A DNA stretch of 64,000 nucleotides. Source: Mangifera indica. Its lineage: Eukaryota; Streptophyta; Magnoliopsida; Sapindales; Anacardiaceae. The stretch covers positions 5,226,251 through 5,290,250 of the forward strand of contig NC_058151.1 in the NCBI RefSeq assembly GCF_011075055.1, written 5' to 3'. The notes beneath the pieces are model-generated. The model worked only from the letters and a program-made list of their open reading frames with translations. It was not told the DNA's origin and made no database searches. Below, piece by piece: positions 1 to 12,056 of the stretch. Both the position numbers and the translations under genes were made by a program. Positions within the stretch are counted from its first letter, which is position 1. Every line of letters starts with the position of its first letter.

Positions 1-84
1 TTGGCCACTAAAATTTTATGTTAATAATTGCAATTAAGAAGATGTAGTATATAAACAATATAATTAAACTATGAATATATACAA

Positions 85-877
85 GGTCGAAGGACTATTT
101 CCCACTTAAGTCTTAGTTCAATCTAAAAAATATACTTATAGTAGTTTAAAATTCAAATACTCACCCATAATCCAACTGCTGTTAAATTTTTATGTTAAAC
201 CTTAAAATTTTTTAATTTTGAAAAATAATATCGCCCCCTCCCCCCAAAAAAAAAAAAACCCTAAGGTTTATTTTCAATGGCTCTTTAATAATCATCTCCA
301 ACCATTGGCGACATTCCCTTAAACCCAAAGTCATCGCCTTCCTTTCCAAGAGCAAGGCATCGTTTGAATTGGACAAATCCAGACGATTCATTTGAATGAC
401 GCCTTCATCACCTCATCCAAATGAAGCTTTTTGGACCAACGCTTCGCCTGGACAATGGAACGAAGACGCCATCTAGACAAATAATTTAGATTCATCCGAT
501 CTGAATGATTTCAAACAACGTTTTACTCTTGGGAGGGACGATGATGGCTTTGGGTTTCAAAGGAAGCGCCGGTGGCTGGAGATGGTCGTCAGAGAGTTGT
601 TGAAAATAAAACCTAGGATTTAAGAGGGGGAATGTTACTTTTTAAGGTTAGAAAAGTTTAGGTGAGGGTGAAATTGTTAGTTTTTAAAACTTAGGGAGAA
701 AATATAATAAATTTTATATTTATTTAATATTAATGGTAACATAATGATTTTACCTTTACCTCTAACAAAAAAAAATTAACAATAATTAGGTCATGGGTGG
801 GTGTTTAGGTTTTTGAATTATTGTAACTGTGTTTTTGAGATTAAATTAAAACTTAGGTGGGAAATAATGCTTTGGCC
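85..877. mobile_element. MULE-like inverted-repeat element, copy A
   Basis: The left arm starts GGTCGAAGGACTATTTCCCA and the right arm ends in the reverse complement of a similar sequence (GGGAAATAATGCTTTGGCC). The flanks are tatatacaa (76-84) and tatatgcaa (878-886), a 9-bp target duplication with one mismatch. The arms are AT-rich and the core (about 290-610) is richer in GC, with GACG and CTTC motifs and no open frame of note. No transposase is present, so it is non-autonomous. The 9-bp duplication and long arms fit Mutator-like elements; the family assignment is inference. Confidence 0.75.
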
Positions 878-1688
878 TATATGCAAAAATAATAATATTG
901 CGTTTAGGACTGAGAGAAAGTGAGCCTTTGATAGGATGAGAAGAAAATCGAGAAAGAAAAGTTAAAAAAAAAACCTAAAGTTGTAAGATAAGATTTATGT
1001 AACACACAGTTTGCTTAAACAATTTTTTCTTCTTTATTCAAGTACACAACAACATCTATGCAACGAAGGAATAACAAAAAGAGAAGGATACCACCACTCC
1101 ATGTTGATGAACTGAATCAAATATCAACTCCTATGAACAAAAAAAAGAAAAGAAAATAATTAAAGAATACTTAAAAACTTAGAACGAAAAATTTAAGCGA
1201 TAAAAAAAATTTTGAGATAGCTATAAAAGTTTTTTGTGATCAAATGAGAAAGGCAAACTCCTTTTTTATGCTATTCCAAGAGGGGACAAGACATTAAATT
1301 TTCCCATTATTTTTAACGTTTCATCTTTTGACTATCTTTAATCTTTAACCTTCTTAACTTTCATCTTAATTAAATTTAATAAATATTTATAAGACAACTA
1401 TGGTGTGTTTTATTACCTTGGACCCCTACAATCGTCTTGATCTTATACTCATTGCAGTTTTTATGTGGCTGAAAAATCATTGGCATCCTTATATAGATGG
1501 TAATTATTCTACTGCCTTCCAACATTTATAACCCTTCTCTGTTTTGCTGCTTTCAGGAAGCAAATACAAAATTGCTTGATGTTAGATAGTGAAAATATGA
1601 AACTTGAATTTTGTTGGTTGTACATCAAATCCAATTATGGGTGTTAGCCACCACCTTTATACTTTGCCCAAATAATACAATATACATA
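878..1688. other. AT-rich intergenic stretch
   Basis: No convincing coding frame, RNA gene or element end is seen here. It separates copies A and B of the MULE-like family. Confidence 0.5.
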
Positions 1689-1905
1689 GGCCAAAAGACT
1701 TACTCCCACCCAAAGTTTAGTACAAACTCAAACTCACATATATTAATTTTTTAAAACTAAAATATTCACCTATCTGTTAATTTTAGTTGTTACTATTAAA
1801 GGTAAAATCCTTATTTAGAGATTTTATTTAAAGAATAAAAAAATTTTCTCTTTTTTATCGCCTTAATTTTAAAAACTATTTCCTCATAATATTTTTTTTT
1901 AGTTA
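1689..1905. mobile_element. MULE-like element, copy B (left arm only)
   Basis: It begins GGCCAAAAGACTTACTCCCA, followed by the family's usual AT-rich arm (aaagtttagtacaaa, then an all-A/T stretch). No matching right arm is found before the gypsy-type relic that begins near 1917, so this copy is truncated, possibly by that insertion or by deletion. Confidence 0.55.
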
Positions 1906-2229
1906 GGTTATGGTGTGTTTGAGATAGGTAGACCTAATGTGAAGGAGCTTGGGTCGAGTAATTGATGGTTGGTTGCATTGGGCTAGGATTATAGATTGGT
2001 TAGAGATTATATGGGTTAGTGGTGTTTTGTGAGGTATATGTATGAGTGCATTGGTGTTGGGCTAAGTTGTGTCAATGGAAGGGTAACATGTGTTGGGGCT
2101 AGAGTTAGGCTAGAAAAATTGGGATTATGAAGTAAGGTTGGGGTGTGCTTGGAATCAGAGGATACAGGGCTTGGATTGAGCTAGGTAGGCTCTATCAGAT
2201 TTGGTGTAAAACTTGACCCACATATCACC

Positions 2230-3140
2230 TAATCATGTTGCTCTGTATTTGTTGTCATCTGCATTAACATGTAAGTCCAACGATGCCAATAACTGAATCT
2301 TTACTGGAATGCGATCATTCAACCTTACTAGGAACACCCTTGTCAGCCACTCTATAAATACCATCAGTAACATTGTTACTAGTTGTTCAAATCTTGTCCT
2401 ATATTTAACTTTCGTCCCCATTTATCGAAGTAAGATAAGATGCTCATATGATGTTTGGTGTTGTGTTAATCCGAATCAGAGGAGTAACTCCTTATTCATT
2501 TGCCTTCACTAGTAGAATGATTGCCATAACTTTTTGAACTATAACCAACTAAGTTTTTCTCTTTTGAGATAAAATATCACTATCTGTAGTCTTTCTCTAT
2601 CATCTATCCATTCATCTAGAAATATCTCTCTATCTTGGCTATCCAACCCCACAGATTTTCACCATTAAATATTGAAAGCTCTATGCAATGATGGTGGTTG
2701 TCACATCGTGTTCCCTACTCAGCTAGCACAAATAGAAGGTAGTGAAAAGTTTTGGATGCCTCTCCATGCGAGAATCTAACTATAAAAGGTTGGTATGGTG
2801 TTGACTATTCCAAATTATCACCTATTAGGCCTTCGGTTCCAATTTAGGGTAGAGGTCTATCTTAGACGATTGTTGATGATGACACTGATCATTCAGTGCT
2901 TTTCCCTTAATTTCTCAAGAGAGTAATTGTCAGATTTTGCAAAGGTTGCCATCAATAGAATTGAATCATGCACCCGTGTGAGCCTTAGAATTGGTTATTT
3001 TTTCCAATAACCCCTTCATTGGAACATCAATGGTAGCTACTTTTTCTATCAAGTTACAATAAGTTTGCTCTAATTCTTCCACTTTGCCTTCCATTCTCGT
3101 TAATACCATGACCCAAATTTGATAGCTCTGATTCCAAGTT
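2230..3140 (-). mobile_element. Ty3/gypsy-type retrotransposon gag relic
   Basis: Read on the - strand, a primer-binding-site-like TGGAATCAGAGC (3136-3125; usual form TGGTATCAGAGC, complementary to initiator Met-tRNA) is followed by a gag-like coiled segment with RMEGKVEELE (about 3105-2970). Next comes FNGENLWGWIAKIERYF (about 2680-2620), matching the FDG..P.GW..+.ERYF motif of plant gypsy gag. RLQIVIFYLKREKLSW follows, and further gag-like sequence runs to about 2233. Several stops and frame changes interrupt it, so it is dead. The matching LTR should lie to the right of 3148, but I could not delimit it. Confidence 0.6.
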
Positions 3141-4831
3141 TGATATGTACCCATTAAACATGGCAAGCAGAGCTCCAAACTAATGGTTCTAACATGCACA
3201 ATAGCTATTTCAGATGGCCCTAGACCAAGCTTTCCTCCACTTCAATTGTTCCCCAAAACTCACGCAACACATACAATATGGCAATGGGAAAATCAACAGA
3301 TTAATTGGGTTAAACATTAACAAATTGAAGAAAAAAATACTAGAGAATAATATTTCAATATCATCAAAAGTAATTAACATATAAGATAATGAGTCTGTAA
3401 TGCCCTTCGCAAAGGGATTTAAAAAAAAACCTAAAGGAAAATTTTGAGTTATATAAGTAATAAATCCATAACAGTATTCTCTAATTTAATAATAATCTTT
3501 TCTAAATCAATGGTAATAATTTATGCCTAATATCTTCTCTACTTAGATCAATAGGCTAATCTTTGTCCCTATTTTCTTTATCTGCAAGCTCCAATAGGTT
3601 GTCTTCAATTATCTTCTTTTTGGGTCTACATACATAAACCTTTGTAATAAGGGTTTCATCATTATCATTAACCAATTTACAAGCAAATAATAAAACATAA
3701 TTTGCGAAATAAATTTAAAGTCTTTTATTAAATCAATCAAACATTAATCATCATTAGACACCAATTAAATCATAACGATCATATACCATTATTTCGACAT
3801 AATCATTTCTAGTTATTATATTATAAGTTTTATATTTAAATGACCTGTAATAAAGGATATCATAACTGTCCACCAATAATTTTTTTTTTTTATCAAAGAC
3901 ATATCCTCGTGATAGTCTAAACATGATTTTGGTACTATTGCAAACCTCATAAATCATTACTTTTCTTTTAGAGTACCTTACGAATACTTAGGTTTAATAA
4001 TTAACCTATGTTCCTTTCTTTCTTATATGTATAGTCATGCACTATCAGATGCGCAATCGTACATCATTTCCTTTTATGCATGACTCGAACCTTCACGAGA
4101 AGTTTTAGTGGTGAGCTATTACACAAGCATGCATACACTGTTGCACAAGCATATGTTTTTCTCTTTTTTCCTAGGCTAACCCTTCACGGACATTCTTGGG
4201 TGTGACATAGTGCACAAGTGCGCACAAGTATACATTCCTTATCCATGAACAACTGTCACTACCTCATCAAAATCCTATGAATAGCTTATGAATGATCGTA
4301 CAACTCTTTTGTATTGTAGTCTATCATAATTATGGATCTATATGGTAAGATTGAATGTATGTGCCCTCCACACGAGTGTCCACTAATCATCGAAAAACCC
4401 AAGGCTAGTAGGCATACATATATGCAAATCTTCATGCATGTCGTATGTGATGTTATCTTGTTAAAGCTTTATGCATGTCACAGTCGTGTCTATCCTTGGG
4501 ATAACCATGCAAGCATGTTTGTAACCCTATTTTTATACAATTTACCATCAAATTTCATACCTACTTGGTCTCTAATATTTGCATTCTTTCATATTTCTAA
4601 CGTCCTAGGTGTATAAAGTAAGTCTATCAACACAATAGATTAGAATTGTATATGCACAATATTATCATCAATACAAAAGCATGTCAATATTACAAATGAA
4701 ATCTTACTACTTTAACCAATGGTTTATGACAAATTCAAACCCATAATATCTATTCATTCATGACCAATTAAACACCAATCTAGTCATCGAGATTGCAGGC
4801 TAACCAATCATACATCACCCAATAATTTATC

Positions 4832-4897
<66 letters not shown>

Positions 4898-6960
4898 AGG
4901 CACACACATATACTACATGCTCTCATATGAAAAAACATAACAATAACATTTCCTAATCTTAAAAATATTCTCATCATTATAAAAATATAATCATAATAAA
5001 AATAATCTACTAGAATCTCTCTACTTACTTAATCTTTCACTAGTAGAGTTTATAATTGTTTTAACTTTCTTTTTATCAAAAAAAAAAAACTCATTGATCA
5101 TCGATTCTTTCCTCTGTCATAAATCTCTCTTAGATAACAAGAGAAAGGGATAAGAATGATTGCTTTTGATTATAGGATGAAATCCCAAAATATGTGATAG
5201 CATGCCTTTTTTATAGATCTTTCCATAATGGACTACTGAAGTGTGCACCATAGGCATGCATAGTTGTGCATCCTTTTTAAAATTTTAGCGAAACACTTTT
5301 TTTTTTCGGCTAATATAGCATTCAAGTGAATGGGCATACACCTTTCATGAACAATCGTTTATTAGGTTAAAAACTCACTATTAACATTTATTATTAACCT
5401 TAACTCTTGTCATATCAATCATAACCATAATATATGTAAAATGACACTTTTACCCTTGAGATGTAAATTAGCTATAGTATTATAATTCATCCCCTTATTG
5501 GAATTTCATCCTTGAAGTTATGTTGGAACAACTTAGGATATCATCATTTAGATCATCAAAATACCACAAATACACATTTAGATAATAGATCTTCCACCCA
5601 TATAACTAATACACCACACTAACTGTAACAAGCAATCCAACACCTAAGTTTAACATAACAGTCTCTTGCTAATATGATAACACACACAACATGTTATACC
5701 ATATTCTAAAGTTCACAAATTATAGTATTCATGCCAACATAATCATATGCATATACCAATCACAAATTGTTTCACTTTCTGATATACATTATGTAGATAT
5801 GTTGTTTCAAGAATTTATAATTTGTGATCATAACATATTACATCCTTTACCATAATTCTAGATGAGGATTTTTAACAATAGGGCATCACTAATTCATGAA
5901 AATCTATTAAAATGTCAACCAATGTCATCCTACTTACTTGGTCTCCGCAAGAAGGGTTCGATGTTACTATTTCCACTTCTTTTCATAATTAAAAATCTTC
6001 TTCGACGTTGCAGTTGCCCTCTGAAGTTGAAAACTCTCTCTCTTAGTCTATGTGAGATAAGATTATGATCTCTAAAATCACGGTAACATGTCTTATATAA
6101 ATTTTCAAATTGAAATTGTATACAAGAGTGTGCACCTTTCTATGAACAGTCATTCATCACTTTAAAATCTCATATGAGACATGTTATACACTTATCTAAC
6201 GTGATATCGGATGAACAGACATATATCCTTCATGCATCATCGTTCATTACCTTGAAAATTTCATTTATTACTTAAATAAAATCATTACTTATGTTGATCA
6301 ATCCTACCATATTAATATATAATTTCATAGATAAAATAGTTAACAATTATAATCTTAAAAATTTCAATTGTTTGAAAAATTCTCATTTAATCAGAAAATT
6401 TCAATATTTTTCATTTTTGATACAAATGTTGAACATTTAATTTACCCCCAAATGGTAAATAGCATCAATTATCCCTTACATATGTACAATGTCAATTAAC
6501 TCACATATATGTAAAATATTAATAAATCTTGCATAAATAAAATATCATTTAACCCTACATGTGTACAATATCAACTAACTCGCCAACATTTTTCTCAAAT
6601 AAAATTACTATTTTAGCCTTTCTATAATTCGTGATTTTGAAATATACTTTAAACTCATTAAATCCTATCAAACACACAAAATATAATAACTAATTATCAA
6701 ATAAATAAAATTTTGAGTTAATATTAGTATAAATATCTGAATTTAACAAGTTTTCTGTCTTGATTTCAAAATAATGTTGTTGGAATTTGAGTAAGAGAGT
6801 AAAAATGAAAATTTTTAAATTTGTAGGATTTTGTGATATTGGCTTGTATAAAACATATGATTTATATAAAAGAAAATAAGACTGTTTTGGTATTGATTAT
6901 GCCCGTAGAACCCTTAAAGAATCTGATAATTTGTACCAATTGATTAAGCTATATTAATTA
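3141..6960. other. AT-rich intergenic DNA, probably decayed retrotransposon
   Basis: This part has no intact gene. Phrases such as 'catgaacaatcgtt', 'gcacaagtgtgcac' and 'cttcatgcat' recur in altered form between 4020 and 6260, which suggests decayed, partly duplicated repeat DNA, perhaps the LTR side of the gag relic on the left. I could not find matching LTR ends. Confidence 0.35.
4834..4895. repeat. AT dinucleotide microsatellite
   Basis: About 31 uninterrupted AT units. It translates as a false open frame of alternating Ile/Tyr. Confidence 0.95.
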
Positions 6961-6967
6961 AGAGCAA

Positions 6968-7136
6968 TGCTATATGTATCTATTTTTGGTACACAATTCA
7001 TATACACAGTAATATGTCATCATGTAATTAGGGGATTTTAAAACATATGTCATCATATGATAAAGAAACATTCAATCACATGATAACATATCATCTGTGT
7101 ATACAAATTGTGTATCAAAAATAAATACACATAGTT
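6968..7136. mobile_element. Foldback MITE (second family), 5' of the FYVE gene
   Basis: The left arm (gctatatgtatctatttttg, then gtacacaattcatatacaca) and the right arm (tgtgtatacaaattgtgtat, then caaaaataaatacacatag) are inverted copies over about 38 bp. The centre holds the family motif 'atgtcatcat' in both orientations. It lies about 75 bp upstream of the FYVE gene TATA box. It belongs to the same family as the copy at 61406-61597. Confidence 0.6.
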
Positions 7137-7211
7137 TTATCGATTAATTAATTATCCTAAGGAATAATAATAGTATATAATGAAATATTATTTTAATTTG
7201 AAATTTTAATT

Positions 7212-7219
7212 ATAAATAA
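7212..7219 (+). promoter_or_regulatory. TATA box of the FYVE gene
   Basis: TATAAATA lies about 300 bp upstream of the start codon, with a 5'UTR of roughly 270 bp implied. Within the 5'UTR, a donor-like site at about 7412 (G|GTAAGG) and an acceptor at 7513-7514 just before the start codon could bound a small intron; this is inference. Confidence 0.45.
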
Positions 7220-7520
7220 TAACTGGGGTTGGGTTAGATGATACTCATCTCTGAAATCGCAGTCTAGATTACGAAAACTGAAGGTTAGCCGTCTCATCCC
7301 TTCCTCTCACTTTGAATTTGTATTTTGATTTGATCCATAACTATACGTCTCTGATTTTGATTTGTTTAATTTGTTTTTTCTTAACAGTGGTAATTCATCA
7401 AGTCTCTTAATCGGTAAGGCTCAACTGTGTCTGCTCTCCTCCGTTAAACTCATCAACCAGACGGTATTGGATTGATTCTTGTTTGCTTTATTTTCGTTTT
7501 GATCAATTTCACAGATCGAG

Positions 7521-10500
7521 ATGTTGGAGAAGATCGGATTGCCTGCAAAACCATCACTTCGTGGAAATAATTGGGTGGTTGATGCCTCACATTGCCAAGG
7601 ATGTACCTCTCAGTTCACCTTCATCAATCGGAAGGTCCTTTAGTTTCTTTCCCTTTTCATCTCGCTTTATTTAATCATGACTTTAGTTTTACTTGATTGT
7701 GTCCTTAGTTCGTTGATTAATTTTACTCTTGATTTTCAGCATCACTGTCGGCGCTGTGGTGGCTTGTTTTGTAATAGTTGCACCCAGCAGAGAATGTATC
7801 TGCGCGGACAAGGTGATTCACCTGTTCGTATATGTGAACCTTGTAAGAAACTTGAGGAGGCAGCTCGTTTCGAGATGCGACATGGAAACAAGAATAGGGT
7901 CTCTAAAGGTAAATTTTAGTCACCTCTAATGTTAAAATGCATGCAGATTCTTGAATACTTAGCATGATTAGATATAACTTAACCTTGTATGAATTATTTA
8001 CTTAGTGGATTTGATGATAATCTCTTATATTTGAGATGAATTGTCATGATTTTGAGTGTTTGTTGTATGGAATTTGTGTTAATCTATTAATGGATTTATA
8101 TATATTATGTATGCAATGCGGCTCATATTGTGTTAAAGCTTGACCCTGATTGTACGGTGGAGCTAGCAATTTTTAACACGACTTGTTAATCTGGTATAAT
8201 AAGACACGAAAAAATCAAGTTAAGGTTAAGTTTTTTTGACACGAAATTTATTTCCGATTAATGTGACATGAGTTGAAATTAAATCAGACAGTGTTAGGGT
8301 TTACACGAAAGTAAGCCTACACTATTCGAATCAATTCAAATATTTTGAAAAAATATTACTTTAATAGAATTTTGCTAGAAATAAATTATATAAATGTTGA
8401 AAGATAATATAAACAGCAGTTGAAATTTTTACAAATTACATAGAGTTCTATATTTATATAATTGTAATAACTCATATTATTATTATTTTTTATTTAAATA
8501 TTTTATTTTATTATCAAGTAGTAAAAATATGATTTGATAAATTAGATTATTAATGTGTTTTAAAAGTTTTAATATGTAATTTTTAGACTATTTGTAAGCA
8601 AAACAAAATGTTATATTGTATATTTTATTAATAGTAGTTTGGGGTAATTTGATGAAGAAACTAAAATAGTAAAAATACTTTTGAGAGTAAAAACAATAGG
8701 GAATTTCGGGTCACTTTGAGTCGGGTCGGAGCCAACTCGAATATTTAAGTGTTAGGTTAGGGTTAAAAAATTTTGATATAATTTTTATTTGGATCAAGTT
8801 AGAGTTAAAGGTCTCTAACATAAAACCCGAACTAACACGATCTGATGATACAAATTGTTAGGATTATTGTATGGTAGCTTCTCTCTAAATATTGCTAGCT
8901 TTTTGTGCAGGTAGTTCAAAACTGGCTGTGAAGGATGAGGATGAGGTTTTGAACCAGATTTTAGGTACAGATGGACTGCTATCTAATAAGGACTTGGGTT
9001 CCAGTGTGCAAAGAGCAACTAGCAGTGCTTCTTGTTCAAACAGTCAAGATGGTACGGGAGATATGCATAGAAGTATTTCTGTTGATGACCAAAATCCAGC
9101 ACAGAATGATATTGTATCTGCTAGTCCTGAGGAATTACGCCAAAGGGCTGTGGAAGAAAAAAAGAAGTATAACATTCTGAAAGGAGAAGGGAAACCTGAA
9201 GAAGCTTTAAAAGCCTTTAAGAGAGGGAAGGAGCTTGAGAGGCAAGCTGATACATTAGAGATGTCCTTGAGAAAAAATCGTAAGAGAGTTCTGTCTTCTG
9301 CAAGTGCGGCAGAGATCCAGAATAAAGACATCTTCAAAGAATCTGGTAGAAAAAATAAGCTAGTTCCAAAAGCAGGTGCAGAAAAGGATGATTTTGCAGC
9401 TGAGCTCAGGGAACTAGGGTGGTCTGACATGGATATTCAACATGAAGATAAAAAATCAGCAAGTATGAGTTTGGAGGGTGAACTCTCTTCTCTTCTTGGA
9501 GACATCTCTCAGAAGACTAGTAAAAGTACAGGTACTCAGGGCATTGACATGTCCCCAGTTGTTGCTCTTAAAAGAAAGGCACTGCTTTTGAAGCGTGAAG
9601 GGAATCTTGCGGAGGCCAAGGAAGAACTAAAGAAAGCTAAAATTTTAGAAAAGGAACTTGAGGAACAACAACTCTTGGCTGGGGCCGAAGAGTCTGATGA
9701 TGAGCTATCTGCAATAATTAATAGTATCGACGACAATGAACAAGATGACTTCTTAATTGAATATGAGCATCGAGCTAAAATTGATCACCTTGACGTCACT
9801 GCAGATGATCTTGGTATTGACAGTAATTTGGAAGTAACAGATGAGGATATGGAGGACCCAGAAATAGCTGCTGCCCTGAAATCATTAGGTTGGACTGAGG
9901 ATTCTGATCAGGCTGACAACTTCGCTTTGCAGTCTGTTCATGTGGACCGGGAAGCACTATCAAGGGAAATTCTTTCATTAAAGAAAGAGGCCCTTAATCA
10001 CAAAAGGGCGGGTAATGTTGCAGAGGCAATGGCTCAGCTGAAGAAAGCAAAGTTACTTGAACAAGACCTAGAAATTATTCACACAGGTTCAACTTCTCAA
10101 GCTGATGTGAAGTTATCAAAGAAAACTAAGGTGGATGATAAAAGCACTGAATTTACAAAAGAAGTGCATTCCAAAGTTGCACCAAAGAGTAAATTGATGA
10201 TTCAGAAAGAGCTTCTGGGTCTAAAAAAGAAGGCTCTGGCTTTGAGAAGGGAAGGAAAATTTGATGAGGCTGAGGAAGAGCTGAAAAAAGGGAAAGTTCT
10301 TGAGCATCAGCTGGAAGAGATGGACAATGCTTCAAAGGTGCAAGCTATAGGTAATAAGGAGCCAGATTTGACATATGAGAGTTCTGTTGCATCTGTTGAT
10401 CTTACAGTTGGAGAAGCTGAAGATGATGTAACAGACCAAGATATGAATGATCCAGCATACTTGTCAATTTTAAGGAATTTAGGTTGGAATGATGAAGATA

Positions 10501-12056
10501 ACAGATCTTCAAGTCAACCATTAAAATCTAACCTGAAGAGAAGCAAAGGAGAAATCCAGAGAGAACTTCTAAATTTGAAAAGAAAGGCCCTGGCTCTTAG
10601 GCGTAAAGGGGAAACTGAAGAGGCTGAAGAATTGTTGAAAAAGGCAAAGGTACTAGAGGCTGAAATTGAAGAACTTGAAGCCCCAAAGGAGAATTTGCTT
10701 GATGCTTCAAAGTACAAAAGCTCTGGGAGTTATGAATCATTGAAAAACCATGGCAAACAGGAGAATCCGGTTCATGAGGTGGGAGTGAATACAGGACCAG
10801 CCCTGATGGCAGTAGATTGTATTGACAACACCGTTGCATCTTCACCGCTCGTTAAAAGCGATGATCCCTTGTTAGGAGAACTTGGTCCCTCTTGGGGAAC
10901 TGATGTTCCAGGCTATAAAGGAGCAGCTGAGGGAATTGCTTTTATTCCTTCAGCAAGTCAGTCTTTGAACTCAGCGGATTTGCTGACAGGAAACAACTGG
11001 ACTAGTTCCCTAATAACTTCTAGAAAACCAGAAGATAAAGGAAACTTTGGTTCTGACATTTCTTCTCTTAGAAAACCAGAAGATAAAGGAAATTTTGGTT
11101 CTGACATTTATTCTCTTGCAAGATCGTCAGTTCAAATGGATTCCTCAACAAATTTACTTGGAAATCTAGTTCAAAATGATAAAAGAGAGGTGATTCAAGC
11201 AAATGGGAATCCACTCATTCATGAAGCAAATTCAGAGCAGGTACTTGCTTCTGAGAACCAGACTTCCCTGCGACAAGAAGTTTTTGCTCTCAAGAGGAAG
11301 GCACTTGCTTTAAAAAGAGAAGGGAAATTACCAGAAGCAAGAGAAGAACTCCGACAGGCAAAGCTATTGGAGAAGAAACTGGAGGATGATTGCGTCCAGC
11401 CCAAAATTAGTCCAGCTGATGTGTCAGTAACTGCATCCAACCTTCCTTCTGTTGGACAAAAGGAGCATCACATGTCAAATACGGCTCCAAAATCATTGTC
11501 TGCACGTGATCGTTTTAAATTACAGCAGGAATCCCTCAGCCACAAACGTAAGGCCCTGAAGCTAAGAAGGGAAGGTCAAATAGACGAAGCAGAAGCTGAG
11601 TTTGAAATGGCAAAGAATCTTGAAGCTCAGTTGGAGGAGATGACTGCTAACGATTCCAAGTCTTCTGTCAATGATGCAACACCAGCGGATGGCATTGTTG
11701 TGGAAGATCTTCTTGATCCTCAACTTTTGTCTGCATTGAAGGCTATTGGAATAGATGATGCTAATGCGGTGACACAACGCCCAAAAAGTCAAGAACCTAT
11801 GAAACAAGGTGCTGGTAAGAGTGAGAATTTTGGCAAAGAGAGAATTCAATTGGAGGAAAGACCAGAGCCTCCAAACCGCAGTGCTAGAAAGAGTGAGAGC
11901 TTTAGCCAAGAGAAAATTCAGTTGGAAGAACAAATCAAGGCAGAAAAGATGAAGGCATTGAACTTAAAACGTTCAGGAAAACAGGCTGAGGCCTTGGATG
12001 CCCTTCGTCGGGCAAAATTATTTGAAAGAAAATTGAATTCTTTGGCCTCAAATTGA
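7521..12056 (+). CDS. FYVE zinc-finger protein with eight DM14-like coiled repeats
   Basis: Coding exons are 7521-7634, 7740-7908 and 8911-12056 (GT-AG introns), giving 1142 aa. The start is the ATG just after a pyrimidine-AG site; it begins MLEKIGLPAKPSLRGNNWVV. The FYVE finger (about residues 18-74) is complete: WVVD, C25/C28, RKHHCRRCGG with C41/C44, C49/C52, and VRICEPC with C70/C73. FYVE fingers bind phosphatidylinositol 3-phosphate on endosomes. Eight helical repeats of the type LKRKALALKREG...EA.EELKKAK.LE follow at about residues 165, 308, 440, 521, 642, 880, 960 and 1100; they resemble DM14 repeats of CC2D1/Lgd proteins, which bind ESCRT-III. Four 'L..LGW/IG' motifs precede or alternate with them. 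It looks like the Arabidopsis At1g61690 type protein (from memory). An endosomal role is inferred. Confidence 0.9.
8135..8855. repeat. Degenerate repeat inside FYVE intron 2
   Basis: Much of the 1002-bp intron (7909-8910) has a texture unlike normal intron. It has repeated 'acacgaa', 'gacacga', 'cgggtc' and 'aacccgaa' words, and roughly inverted ends ('aacacgactt' on the left, 'actaacacgatc' on the right). I read it as an old non-autonomous insertion; the class is unknown. Confidence 0.35.
11022..11117 (+). repeat. 48-bp in-frame tandem duplication in FYVE exon 3
   Basis: Two adjacent copies (11022-11069 and 11070-11117) encode RKPEDKGNFGSDISSL and RKPEDKGNFGSDIYSL. They differ at only a few bases, so the duplication is fairly recent. 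It lies in the unstructured stretch between helical repeats 5 and 6. Confidence 0.9.

Noticed and set aside
4780..4977. 65-codon Ile/Tyr-rich frame
   Set aside because: It is a translation of the AT microsatellite.
9044..11933. Several antisense open frames opposite FYVE exon 3, up to 128 codons
   Set aside because: They are shadows of the long, Lys/Glu-rich sense frame and have low-complexity Ser/Phe/Leu content with no domain.
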